Below the pieces are notes generated by a model. The model was not told the origin of the DNA and did not search any database. It saw nothing but the letters and a program-made list of their open reading frames with translations. A stretch of 64,000 bases of DNA from JADGHX01 sp037200125. GTDB lineage: Bacteria > Pseudomonadota > Gammaproteobacteria > Steroidobacterales > Steroidobacteraceae. The stretch's first letter is position 1; each line of letters opens with the position of its first letter. Where the stretch lies: positions 248,001 through 312,000 of the forward strand of contig JBBCGS010000002.1 in the NCBI GenBank assembly GCA_037200125.1, read 5' to 3'. Shown one piece after another: positions 36,809 to 45,323 of this stretch. Made by a program: the position numbers and the translations under genes.

Positions 36809-37705
36809 CTACGTCGAGCCCGATGCGAGAGCCGCGAACTCCTGTGCTACCTGTGCGAGGTACCGATCAAGCGTGGCGCGCATCTCGGGGGCGAGGTTAA
36901 CAAAATCCCGCCGCGCGTCGGCCGGATCGGGGGTCCGCACGAGCACGCCGGTTCGCACCAGATCCTGGATACGCCGCACTGCAGTGCTCGACGACACCTC
37001 CTCGGCGGCCATGCTGAGCGCCGAGACGGACAGACGTTGCGTGGTTCTCTCCACGCGTACGAGCTCGCGCACGAGGTCCCACGACACATCATCGAGCTCG
37101 CCGAGCGGCGGAAATTCCCGACGCAACCGGCGGAGGCGATCCATACCCAGCAAGGCGGCGTCCGCGGAATGCCCCGCGCCCCGCTCCGCCGGCGCCACCG
37201 CGTTCTGAGCGGGCAACAGCGCACTCTCAGGCAACCGGGGGACCGCGCGTCGCTGCACGATTGCCGCCAGTTCCTGCGCCTTGCGCGCAAGCGCCGCGAC
37301 CTCGTCGGGGAGAGCCGAGGCCGCGCGCGCCCGTAGCGCGTCGTCCCACGCGTTGCGGACCACGCCCAGCAGGTTCTGAGGCCGTACGGGCTTCGTCAGG
37401 AAATCGATGGCGCCGAGGCGCAGTGCCGCAACGGCATAGTCGACGCGCGCGTGGGCGGTGAGAAAAATCACGCGCGGTGCCGATCCCGGCGCGCTCTGCG
37501 CGTTGATCCGGCCCAGCAGCGCGATGCCGTCCATGGCCGGCATGTTGATATCGCTGATGGCCAGGAGAATGTCCGGATGGGCCGCGATCAGGGCAAGCGC
37601 CTGCTCGCCGCTCGAAGCCGTCAGACAAGCGATCCCGTTCGTCGTGAGCACCGAGCTCACCAACTCCAGGGTCGGCGGATCGTCATCTATAGCGAGAACG
37701 CGCAT
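36809..37705 (-). CDS. Response regulator with C-terminal winged-helix-like domain
   Basis: A 298-residue protein with an N-terminal receiver of 120 residues: acidic cluster D7-D9, phospho-acceptor D52 (ISDINMPAMDG), T83 and K105 (FLTKPVRP). A helical linker follows, then a C-terminal region containing LSVSALSMAAEEVSSSTAVRRIQDLVRTGVLVRTPDPADARRDFVNL. That stretch reads like a MarR-type winged helix (recognition helix then wing). It is divergent from the Hpt gene, with 49 bp between starts. A phosphorelay with the Hpt protein and the hybrid kinase is plausible. Confidence 0.85.
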   Translation of the reverse strand: MRVLAIDDDPPTLELVSSVLTTNGIACLTASSGEQALALIAAHPDILLAISDINMPAMDGIALLGRINAQSAPGSAPRVIFLTAHARVDYAVAALRLGAIDFLTKPVRPQNLLGVVRNAWDDALRARAASALPDEVAALARKAQELAAIVQRRAVPRLPESALLPAQNAVAPAERGAGHSADAALLGMDRLRRLRREFPPLGELDDVSWDLVRELVRVERTTQRLSVSALSMAAEEVSSSTAVRRIQDLVRTGVLVRTPDPADARRDFVNLAPEMRATLDRYLAQVAQEFAALASGST

Positions 37706-37754
37706 GTTGTAGCACCATTATGAAACTGGAACACCGTCTTGGCCATGGTGGCGC

Positions 37755-38129
37755 ATGAAACAAGGAGACGATACGCACGAACACGTGCTCGACCGGCACG
37801 TGTTCGAGGAGTTGGTCGCGACACTCGGAAACGATACAGACCGGGTGCGCAAGGTTTACCGGAAGTTCGTGGATAGCGCGATCGCGCGCCTGGAAGAGGT
37901 GCGTCATCAATCCGTCACTGACAGTGCCGCGACATTTCATGCGCTGAAGGGGAGCGCGAGCATGGTCGGCGCGAACCGTCTCTCCGCCCTCGCCGCCCGA
38001 TTTCAGGATGCGGCACCTGGCCTCGATGACGACATGAAAGTCTCCGCGATCGGCGAGATCGAAGCAGAGCTCGCGGCGTTTCGAGAGGCGCTGGGCGCAC
38101 AGATGAGCGGCCTCTCACCTCGCGAATAG
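37755..38129 (+). CDS. Hpt-domain phosphotransfer protein
   Basis: A 124-residue helical protein with the Hpt signature ATFHALKGSASMVGANRLSALAARFQ, phospho-acceptor H62. It is a stand-alone phosphotransfer module that would pass phosphate from a hybrid kinase receiver to a response regulator. The neighbouring kinase (30636-34784) lacks its own Hpt domain, and the divergent response regulator is the nearest possible target. Confidence 0.85.
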   Translation: MKQGDDTHEHVLDRHVFEELVATLGNDTDRVRKVYRKFVDSAIARLEEVRHQSVTDSAATFHALKGSASMVGANRLSALAARFQDAAPGLDDDMKVSAIGEIEAELAAFREALGAQMSGLSPRE

Positions 38130-38279
38130 CGCTGTTTTATGTCGCGCGCGGGTTGCCGATCACGCGATGCGGCCCCTTGGTCCCAGAGCCCGCATTCAGA
38201 ACCGGTCTAATTGCGGTTGTTTACCGTCTGTGCGTTCGCAATGGAATGCTGCAGCTGTCTTTCCGGGGAGATAGCCGCG

Positions 38280-38723
38280 ATGTCAGCAGATCCTGTGGCA
38301 GCGCTACATGGAGCGCGAAGTGTCCGTCACCCCCTGCACACCGAGCAGGAGTACACGTTGCTCGTGATCGAAGACGCGCCTCAAGGGCCGCATCGACTCA
38401 GCTCGATCCTCCGGCGAACATTCCCGCTGAGCACGGTGATCAGCTGCTCTTCCGTCGGCGAGGTCATCCGCGAGCTCACGCGGTCCCGTTCATCGACGCC
38501 GTGCGTGGTGACCGCCGCCAAAGACGATCTCGGACGACTCTCCACGCGTGAAGAGCAGGTGCTCGCCCTGGTCGCGAAGGGACACCAGATCGCCGATGTG
38601 GCGCGAGCCCTCGAGATCAGCGCGAATACCGTGTCCAGCCACCTCAAGAATATCTATCGCAAGCGCAAGGTGTGCTCGCGAGCCGAAGCGGCGCTCGACG
38701 CGCAACGGCTCGGCCTCGTATAG
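38280..38723 (+). CDS. LuxR-type HTH protein with truncated receiver
   Basis: A 147-residue protein. Residues 26-65 (YTLLVIEDAPQGPHRLSSILRRTFPLSTVISC) read as only the first strands and helices of a receiver. The phospho-acceptor strand and everything after it are missing. A full LuxR/NarL helix-turn-helix follows (LSTREEQVLALVAKGHQIADVARALEISANTVSSHLKNIYRK). GGGGAG nine bases before the ATG at 38280 supports this start over an in-frame ATG at 38211. Either a degenerate response regulator or a phosphorylation-independent one. Confidence 0.75.
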   Translation: MSADPVAALHGARSVRHPLHTEQEYTLLVIEDAPQGPHRLSSILRRTFPLSTVISCSSVGEVIRELTRSRSSTPCVVTAAKDDLGRLSTREEQVLALVAKGHQIADVARALEISANTVSSHLKNIYRKRKVCSRAEAALDAQRLGLV

Positions 38724-38773
38724 CGCCTCGTCTTGCGAAGGCGCGGCGCGCAGCGCTCGCCGCGCGCGCCCCT

Positions 38774-39055
38774 TCACGCATCCAGCTTGCGACGTCGGAC
38801 TACGCGGCCGCCGAGCTGCAGGTTCACGCGCGCATCGAGCGCTACCGCGATTCGCCCCAGGAGGCGCAGGGTCATGGAGCGATCCTCCGCCTTGAGGAGT
38901 CGGGCCACCGCCGAACGACTCGTCCGGATACGACGCGCCAACAGCGCCTGATTGACCTGCTTGCGGCGCATCGCCTTGCGCACGTCGCGCACCACATCGC
39001 GTTTGATTCGGCCGAGCTCCTGCCCGGCGACGGATCGCATGACTGCTGCTGACAT
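38774..39055 (-). CDS. XRE-family helix-turn-helix protein
   Basis: A 93-residue regulator. LGRIKRDVVRDVRKAMRRKQVNQALLARRIRTSRSAVARLLKAEDRSMTLRLLGRIAVALD is a Cro/C1-type HTH resembling the antitoxin half of HigBA-like pairs. GGGGAA precedes the ATG at 39055. No toxin gene is recognisable on either side, so it is a solitary regulator or orphan antitoxin. The following 39056-39913 (858 bp) has no coding region that I can support; frames there are arginine-rich with no conserved motif. Confidence 0.7.
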   Translation of the reverse strand: MSAAVMRSVAGQELGRIKRDVVRDVRKAMRRKQVNQALLARRIRTSRSAVARLLKAEDRSMTLRLLGRIAVALDARVNLQLGGRVVRRRKLDA

Positions 39056-39913
39056 CTGAATTTTCCCCGCTTCCCTTTAAGAACCAAGAGTCGATCAGGT
39101 GATCCCGTGGACATCGATGCTGCACGTGAGTCGATGCCACCGATATCACCTGAACCGGGGATGGGGATCCGTCAGCGGGTCATTGGAGGAGCTTGTTCTC
39201 TTTCGACATGCGGCGAGGCTTCGTCAGGGCGCCGTTGCGCTTCCTGCATCGTGCGGAGGGCGTGAAGCCGCGCGCGACCTGGCGCGAAGACGTCGGCATC
39301 GAAAACCGACACGACTCGAGGGGCCGCGAACCCGCTCTCCCGGAAAGACATGGCGGGTGGATTTTGGATCGCCGTTCCATGACATTCCGACTCCCTTGCT
39401 CGAGTGGGTGAGACCCTTCACTTGAAAGATGCTCTCACTTTCGAGACGGGCGTACCAGAGTCGCCATCCGGCGTCACCGCCGGCGGCGTGACCAGAATCG
39501 ATACAGCCCGGGCGCGGCAAACAAGCCGAGCTACGGCCGGGATCGGATGCGCACGACAGGCCAACCTCGGGCGCTTCGCCCGCTCGCGCACCTCGAGAGC
39601 GTGGCCCCGCAGGTCGGCGCGCGCGGGCTCGCCGACCACGCCAGCTAGTGAAGACGGATTCATGCGGGATGTATCGTTCCGAAATAGCGCACAGCTCGAC
39701 GAGAGGTGGATCGCACTCCGACAAGCTCGCCCAATCGGGCAAAACTGACTTTCACGGCACGCAAAAGTGCCGGAAAAAACAGTGAAAAATGGAACGGGCG
39801 TACGAACGCGCTCGATGCCTCGGGAGCTTTGAACTACTTTCGCCCTCGCTTCACGTGATCGCAGTCGACTTCAAGAAACGGCCCCACATCACTTACAGCG
39901 AGGCACCGGTCTC

Positions 39914-40417
39914 ATGATTCACCCTCAACGGACGATCGCTTCACTACTGGTTCTGACAGGACTCTCACTCCCCGCTTTCGCGGGTGACGCTCCGCCTGGC
40001 GCATTCACTTTGGCACAAGCCAAGGCGGGCAAGGTGGCGTACGAATCCAGCTGCGGAATCTGTCATCTCAATTCACTTCGTGGGCGCGTCGGTATCGCCG
40101 GCGAGCTACCCGACCCGGACACCCTGCCGCGCAACTACCAGGAGACGATCAACGGCAACGCGGGTCAGGTGCCCGCCCTCGCCGGCGAGGAGTTCCTGGC
40201 GAAGTGGGGTTCGAAGACCGCGGGCGAGTTCGCGGTACGAGTGCTGTCCGCTTCCGGAGCCTTCCCGCCCAAGGGCGCGGACGACAGTACGTTCCTCGCG
40301 GTGACGGCGTACATCCTGCAGTCCAATGGCGCGAGGGCGGGCAACCAGGCGCTCACGACGACGACCGCCATTCCGGTCAACGCAACGGTGGCGAAAGCCA
40401 GACCCCGCAAGCCCTGA
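39914..40417 (+). CDS. Exported c-type cytochrome
   Basis: A 167-residue protein with a signal peptide (1-23, ending AFA) and one haem c motif CGICH (47-51) preceded by AGKVAYESS as in class I cytochromes. There is no methionine after residue 1, so the usual distal Met ligand is absent and haem iron may be five-coordinate or use another residue. LAVTAYILQSNG near the C-terminus matches the terminal helix of the cytochrome fold. A run of T/A-rich tail residues ends the protein. The downstream gap has a GCCCCG/CGGGGC hairpin at 40429-40443. Confidence 0.82.
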   Translation: MIHPQRTIASLLVLTGLSLPAFAGDAPPGAFTLAQAKAGKVAYESSCGICHLNSLRGRVGIAGELPDPDTLPRNYQETINGNAGQVPALAGEEFLAKWGSKTAGEFAVRVLSASGAFPPKGADDSTFLAVTAYILQSNGARAGNQALTTTTAIPVNATVAKARPRKP

Positions 40418-40578
40418 CGGGGGGGCAAGCCCCGACGCGGGGCCAGCCGCAGCCGGGTGTGGAGGGGGCCTCCCGGCGCGGTGCTCGAGCACTGCCGAAT
40501 CCCACCGCGAAAAAACTCTGACGCGAACTGTCGATTCGGGCCCGACTCATGCGTCCTTGGGGTCAGGAGGTACTACTC

Positions 40579-41073
40579 ATGACCCAATCGAAGCTCCAGA
40601 AGATCGTTCCCCACCTCTGGTACAACCGGGAGGCCGTCGAAGCTACGCGCTTCTATACCTCGATTTTCCCCGACTCCCGCGTCGACCGCGTCACCGCGCT
40701 ACCGGTGGATTCGCCGAGCGGCCCGGCGGGCTCCGTCGACATCGTCGAGTTCACGCTGTTCGGCCAGGCTTTCATGGCCATGAGCGCCGGCCCTCACCAC
40801 GATTTCAACGACGCGATTTCGTTGATAGTGAACTGCGATACGCAGGCGGAGCTGGACCGCTACTGGGACGCCATCCTGAAACACGGCGGCAAGCCCCAGG
40901 CCTGCGGCTGGATCATCGACAAGTACGGCGTGCGCTGGCAGATCACCCCCACCGTGATGGGCGACATGATGGCCGACCCCGACAGTGCAAAAGCCCGTCG
41001 GGTCGCGCAAGCCATGATGAAACAGGTGAAGTTCGACATCGCGGCGCTCGAAGCGGCATTCAACGGACGCTGA
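40579..41073 (+). CDS. VOC-family (PhnB/3-dmu-9_3-mt type) protein
   Basis: A 164-residue glyoxalase-fold protein. It starts IVPHLWYNREAVEATRFYTSIFPDSRV, with FTLFGQAFMAMSAGPHHDFNDAISLIVNC and GWIIDKYGVRWQITP, the signature of the PhnB-like/3-demethylubiquinone methyltransferase-domain family. The strong CAGGAGG at 40564-40570 fixes the ATG at 40579. Enzymatic role unknown; many members are stress- or antibiotic-related. Confidence 0.85.
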   Translation: MTQSKLQKIVPHLWYNREAVEATRFYTSIFPDSRVDRVTALPVDSPSGPAGSVDIVEFTLFGQAFMAMSAGPHHDFNDAISLIVNCDTQAELDRYWDAILKHGGKPQACGWIIDKYGVRWQITPTVMGDMMADPDSAKARRVAQAMMKQVKFDIAALEAAFNGR

Positions 41074-41184
41074 AGTCCCACCGCACAGCGGGGCTGCGGA
41101 CAGCGGCCCCGGCGTTTTTGACGTCGCCACCTCTCGCGGCCAATGATTGCGCCCGCAACTCAAAGTCGATGAGGGGGGACGTTC

Positions 41185-43131
41185 ATGCGATCGAAGTGGA
41201 TGGTGCCGGCATTCCTGTCTCTGGGACTCGCCGCGATGCCGGCGATGCTACCCGCCGCCAGCTCGAATGGGAGCGGCGGCGGCGCGCAATGCACGGACTC
41301 GAAGACCGGCAAGCCGGTGGACTGCGTCCCCGGGACATACACCGTGTTCGACATTCCGTTCGCCAAGCTGCCCGGCGGCCGCATGAACGCGCAAGGCGAG
41401 CTCGACCCGAAGTCCTCGCCGGAGGACGCGCACAAGGGCGCGTTCGTCGCCGCGAAGAAGCTCGGCCTGTTCCGCAACTTCGAATGGGTTCACTGGATTC
41501 CGACGGCGCCGTCCAAGAAAGACCCCGCCACCGGCAAATGGAGCGGCGGCGACCTGGATGGCTTCCCCACGGGCTGGGGCTCCACGGGTCTCGGCATCGC
41601 CGGCAACTGTCTTTACTGGGGCCGCAGCAACTCCACGAACACGACCGGCCCCGGTGTCACACGCGACATCATCATCTTCAAGATCCAGAAGGATCCGGAA
41701 AAGAACGCGCCCGTCGAAGTCGGCACCATGCCGCAGCTGACCGCCGACAACGGCAAAGTGGCCGTGCGCGATCGCGAGCTGCGACCGTACAACTACAAAT
41801 CCTCGGATGGCGCCGAGCGGATGCTGATGGTCCGCAGCGCTGCGACGGGTACCGGCGGTGACGTGATCACGTACACGCTCGATCCGAAGACCTGCCTGCC
41901 CGTGGATCAGGGCGCGACGGCCAAGGGCGTTCTCGCGCACGAGTTCTTTCTCTGGCATGACCCGAAGAACTCGAACCGCCTGCTCGTGCTGTCGCAGACG
42001 TATGGCTCGCAGGATGAGGACCTCATCATCACCGCGATCACGGATGAAAAGACCGGCGTGGTGCTGAAGGATCCGGTGTTCATCGCCTCCTTCACGCTGG
42101 AGAACGTCGGCGGGCCGATCCGCAACGAACGTCCGGATGAGACGGGCCTCTACTCCGCCGGCCGCTTCGCCGATTACAAGGGGATGACGGATCAGTGGGG
42201 TCGCCCCGGCGCGTCGCAGCCCGGCATGGTCAACAGCCTGCACTCCGGTTCGATGTCCGATGATGGCGAGCGTTTCTATGTCGCCGGCACCACGGCGGGC
42301 ATGTACATCCTGAACACGGAGAAGATCGGGCAAAGCACGAACGCGCAGCTCGCCGCTGGCAGCGCCTGCACCCAGCGGTCGACCAACGCCTGGGTCGATG
42401 GCAAGGTCGGCACCGTGGTCGATGTGAACAAGCTGCCCGCCGTCGCCAACGATTGCATTCACCCGGTGCTCAACTCCGACCCCGGCTTGCTTGCGATGCT
42501 GAAGTCCACTCGCTCGGATGCGGACAAGCTCGCGCGCTACACGCGCCTCGAAACCCGTTCACGCTTCGCGTTCACGCCGCCGCTGGTGGCGATGGTCGGC
42601 GTGCACAGCGCCGTGCCGGTTCCGAACCGGCCGTCGCACACGGCGGGCAACACGAAGAAGCGTCCGGCGTGGGTCGTCATCACGGAAGAATGGCCGTTCG
42701 GGCCGTGCCCGGAGCGCGGCATGCGGATCATCAACGTCGAATCGGAAATCACGCCGATGATGGTCGGCTCGATCGCGCAATCCGACAGCCTCGTGGAAAA
42801 CTGCGTGGCGCAGCCGAAGCCGCCGGGCGCGCTGATCCGGCCGATGATGCACGCTCATAATCCGACGGTGCTGGAGAACATCGTGTTCGTCGGCTGGCTC
42901 GGTCACGGCGTGCGGGCGATCGACATTTCGAATCCGTTCGATCCGCGCGAGGTCGGCCACGCGCGCCCGGTGCCGTGGGGTGACATCATGACGTACCCCG
43001 ACATCAAGGACGGCTTGATCTACGTGGGCGACAACCAGACGGGTCTGCACGTCCTGAAGTACACCGGTCCGCACGCGGATGAAGTGCCGAAGAATGCGGT
43101 GTACTCCTCGAATCGGACGAGCCCGCACTGA
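41185..43131 (+). CDS. Exported LVIVD-repeat-like beta-propeller protein
   Basis: A 648-residue protein with a signal peptide (1-25) and repeated propeller-like strands such as GMYILNTEKIG, MRIINVESEITP, GVRAIDISNPFDPREVGHARP and GLHVLKYTG, typical of LVIVD repeats that mostly appear in surface or periplasmic proteins. Paired cysteines at the N-terminus (CTDSKTGKPVDC) may form a disulfide. GAGGGGGG precedes the ATG. Its stop overlaps the DUF305 start (TGATG). Function unknown. Confidence 0.8.
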   Translation: MRSKWMVPAFLSLGLAAMPAMLPAASSNGSGGGAQCTDSKTGKPVDCVPGTYTVFDIPFAKLPGGRMNAQGELDPKSSPEDAHKGAFVAAKKLGLFRNFEWVHWIPTAPSKKDPATGKWSGGDLDGFPTGWGSTGLGIAGNCLYWGRSNSTNTTGPGVTRDIIIFKIQKDPEKNAPVEVGTMPQLTADNGKVAVRDRELRPYNYKSSDGAERMLMVRSAATGTGGDVITYTLDPKTCLPVDQGATAKGVLAHEFFLWHDPKNSNRLLVLSQTYGSQDEDLIITAITDEKTGVVLKDPVFIASFTLENVGGPIRNERPDETGLYSAGRFADYKGMTDQWGRPGASQPGMVNSLHSGSMSDDGERFYVAGTTAGMYILNTEKIGQSTNAQLAAGSACTQRSTNAWVDGKVGTVVDVNKLPAVANDCIHPVLNSDPGLLAMLKSTRSDADKLARYTRLETRSRFAFTPPLVAMVGVHSAVPVPNRPSHTAGNTKKRPAWVVITEEWPFGPCPERGMRIINVESEITPMMVGSIAQSDSLVENCVAQPKPPGALIRPMMHAHNPTVLENIVFVGWLGHGVRAIDISNPFDPREVGHARPVPWGDIMTYPDIKDGLIYVGDNQTGLHVLKYTGPHADEVPKNAVYSSNRTSPH

Positions 43132-43814
43132 TGAGCGCGCGTGTCGCGTCGGCGGTCGGCGGAGCGCGCGCCTCGCTAACGCGAGGAATCGCGCTCGCGC
43201 TGTTGGTTGTCGCGCCAGGAAGCGGGTGGGCTGAGGAACATCCGCATGGCACGGCTGCGGCCGCGCCGGCCGCGGGTGCGCCCGCCGCCCCGGGGCCGGC
43301 CGCGAGCGCGACTACTCCTCCTCTCTTCACGCAGCAGGACCTGATGTTCCTAACGCACATGGTCATGCATCACGAGCAGGCGCTCGACATGGCGGCGATG
43401 GTGCCCTCGCGCAGCCATCGCGAAGAGTTCATCCGCTTCGCCCGCTATCTGGATGGTGGCCAACGCTCCGAGATCGACCAAATGAAGGGGATGCTCCGCC
43501 TCGCCGCCGATCGCGGGCTCGACATCCCTCATCATGAAATGACGGGCGACCCGCCGATGGCGGGCATGCTTTCGAAAGCCCAGATGGCGGCGCTCGCCGC
43601 CGCCAGCGGCGCGCAGTTCGAGAAGCTCTGGCTGCAGGGAATGATCTACCACCACCAGGGCGCGCTGGACATGGCTCGCGAGATGCAGGAACGCCAGTTC
43701 CAAACCGGGCGCCAGACGTTCGGCATAGACGTGCTCGTCGACGACATCACCGAAGTGCAGCGGGCCGAGATCAACAAGATGAAGATGTGGCTGGCGCAGT
43801 GGGGGCTGTCCTAA
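43131..43814 (+). CDS. DUF305 family exported protein
   Basis: A 227-residue protein with a signal peptide (ending GWAEE) and an Ala/Pro-rich linker, then two ferritin-like helical halves of the DUF305 family: FLTHMVMHHEQALDMAAMV and LWLQGMIYHHQGALDMAREM. The paired Met-His-His motifs suggest metal binding (often copper). It is translationally coupled to the LVIVD-like gene. Its stop codon overlaps the antisense stop of the TonB remnant. Confidence 0.85.
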   Translation: MSARVASAVGGARASLTRGIALALLVVAPGSGWAEEHPHGTAAAAPAAGAPAAPGPAASATTPPLFTQQDLMFLTHMVMHHEQALDMAAMVPSRSHREEFIRFARYLDGGQRSEIDQMKGMLRLAADRGLDIPHHEMTGDPPMAGMLSKAQMAALAAASGAQFEKLWLQGMIYHHQGALDMAREMQERQFQTGRQTFGIDVLVDDITEVQRAEINKMKMWLAQWGLS

Positions 43815-44020
43815 CTCTCTCCCGCACGCTCGTGAACCTCGGATTCAACCAAGCGATACAGGTTGAACCGCAGCTCGAGCTCGCCCCAGGTCGGCACGGC
43901 GAGCGAGCCTTTCGTCGAAGGCGCGAACTTCCACAGGTTCACCGCCTTCACCGCGGCGGCGTCGAGCCGCTCATACCCGGTGGAGCGCGCGACTCAGACG
44001 TTGAAAAGCGACGCCGCGCC
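43811..44020 (-). pseudogene. Remnant of a TonB C-terminal domain
   Basis: On the minus strand 43993-43811 reads as a TonB_C-like module: ARSTGYERLDAAAVKAV, then WKFAP and PTWGELELRFNL, ending at a stop 12 codons later. An in-frame stop at 43994-43996 interrupts the upstream part (FGAASLFNV before the break), and no start codon with a ribosome site is seen. The rest of the protein, including the membrane anchor and Pro-rich linker, is missing. The stretch to 44310 contains nothing else that I recognise. Confidence 0.6.
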
Positions 44021-44310
44021 GAAGGCTCTGATGCGACAGCCGCGCGAACCGCAGGCGTGCCCGTCTGTTCACCGGCTATCCATAGCGCTACAGCACGTAG
44101 CACTACAGCAAGACGTGCTCAAGCGCCAGCGCCGATCCCGGCCGGCTGTCAAGAGAACAAAGTACGCAGCCGCCTCCCTCCAACGCGTCTTTGACGGCTC
44201 CCGCGGCCGCGCGCCAGAATGCGCCCCGATCGCAGCGGCCCGAATACGCCGTCGAGCGTGAGACGCGCGCAGGCGACGGGTGCTCATCATTCAATGCCGA
44301 GGAAACCCGC

Positions 44311-44829
44311 ATGACGGAACGCGCAACGACGGCCGAGTCCGCTCACCGATATCCGTCCCGTTCGAAGATGCTGGATACGTACCTGAGCGACGTCGGGCGC
44401 AAGCTCGCGGCGGGCCAGGTCCAACTGGCGAAAGATCTCGCCATCAATCTCCCGCACCTCGCGGTCGCGCTATCCGATGCGGATCTGCAGAGCTCCTGCG
44501 ACTCGTATCGAGCGTGGTGCACACGCTGGGTCACGTCATCGAGAAGCGATAGCGAGTACGACGGCTGGTGCACGGAGGCGAGCCCGACCACCTCGGATTT
44601 CGTCCGCGGTGTGCCGTTCAACGCCATTCAGGCGCTCAGGCTCCGGCGTGCGGTGCGCGAAGTCACTTCACCGCCTGTTCCGCCGCTCTCACAGATGAAC
44701 CCCGACGAGTTTCCGCTGGCGGAGATCTGCGACGTGCTACTGCGCGCAACGCGCGCGTGGTATGCGACACAAGGCCGCCACGACCCCATCGTTCAGCAGA
44801 ACCTTGCGCGCCTAGGCGTGCTTCGCTGA
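44311..44829 (+). CDS. Hypothetical protein
   Basis: A 172-residue soluble protein without a signal peptide. The N-terminal half is helical (MLDTYLSDVGRKLAAGQVQLAKDLAINLPHLAVAL) and three cysteines cluster mid-protein (CDSYRAWC and WCTEAS). The rest is charged. I do not recognise a family. GAGGAAAC before the ATG at 44311 supports the start. A 7-bp hairpin (44880-44896) lies downstream. The 490 bp to the next gene shows no coding signal that I can support. Confidence 0.55.
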   Translation: MTERATTAESAHRYPSRSKMLDTYLSDVGRKLAAGQVQLAKDLAINLPHLAVALSDADLQSSCDSYRAWCTRWVTSSRSDSEYDGWCTEASPTTSDFVRGVPFNAIQALRLRRAVREVTSPPVPPLSQMNPDEFPLAEICDVLLRATRAWYATQGRHDPIVQQNLARLGVLR

Positions 44830-44879
44830 CGCGCGGACGTGCGCCTCCCGCACACACTTGACTTGTAAGCTGACCGTCA

Positions 44880-44896
44880 GGTGCGACCGTCGCACC
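44880..44896 (+). other. Stem-loop downstream of the hypothetical gene
   Basis: GGTGCGA (44880-44886) pairs with TCGCACC (44890-44896) across a 3-nt loop, 50 bp past the stop. No U-tract follows, so it may be a weak terminator or a processing site. Confidence 0.35.
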
Positions 44897-45323
44897 CGAC
44901 ATGCCTGCCCGCCCCGGTTGCCGCTGAAACGGGCACTGCCGGAACAGCAATCACGACGACCCCCGACCGCGTTTCACCAGCGCCGCTGCCTTTGAAGTGA
45001 AGTTGTTGCGACGTCCTGACCGGCCGCCGCGTTTGCGCAGTGGATGCCGACGCGTGTAGTTCGAAGAACCCGCTGTCACACTTCGCGCGAAGCCTGTCGC
45101 GAGCTCGACTATCGAAAGTGTGCTTCGTGTTGCCACGGGCAACTCTCGTGACGCGCGCGGTGCCATTCGACGTTGCGATGCTCCATTGCGCACCGGCACA
45201 AGTGCTAACTCCTTGCGTATGCTCATTAAAAATTCTTAATCTACAACCCCTTGGTCAACGCGAGCCGGAACGGCACGATAGCCGCGATGTCCGAGCAATG
45301 TCCTCTCACCCCGGTCTCAACAA

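Noticed and set aside
38774..39055. HigBA-type toxin-antitoxin pair
   Set aside because: Only the XRE half is present; no toxin-like frame on either side.
39224..39742. 172-codon minus-strand frame in the 858-bp gap
   Set aside because: No ribosome site, no domain and shadow-like composition.
44950..45226. 91-codon minus-strand frame upstream of mdtA
   Set aside because: No recognisable family or start signal.
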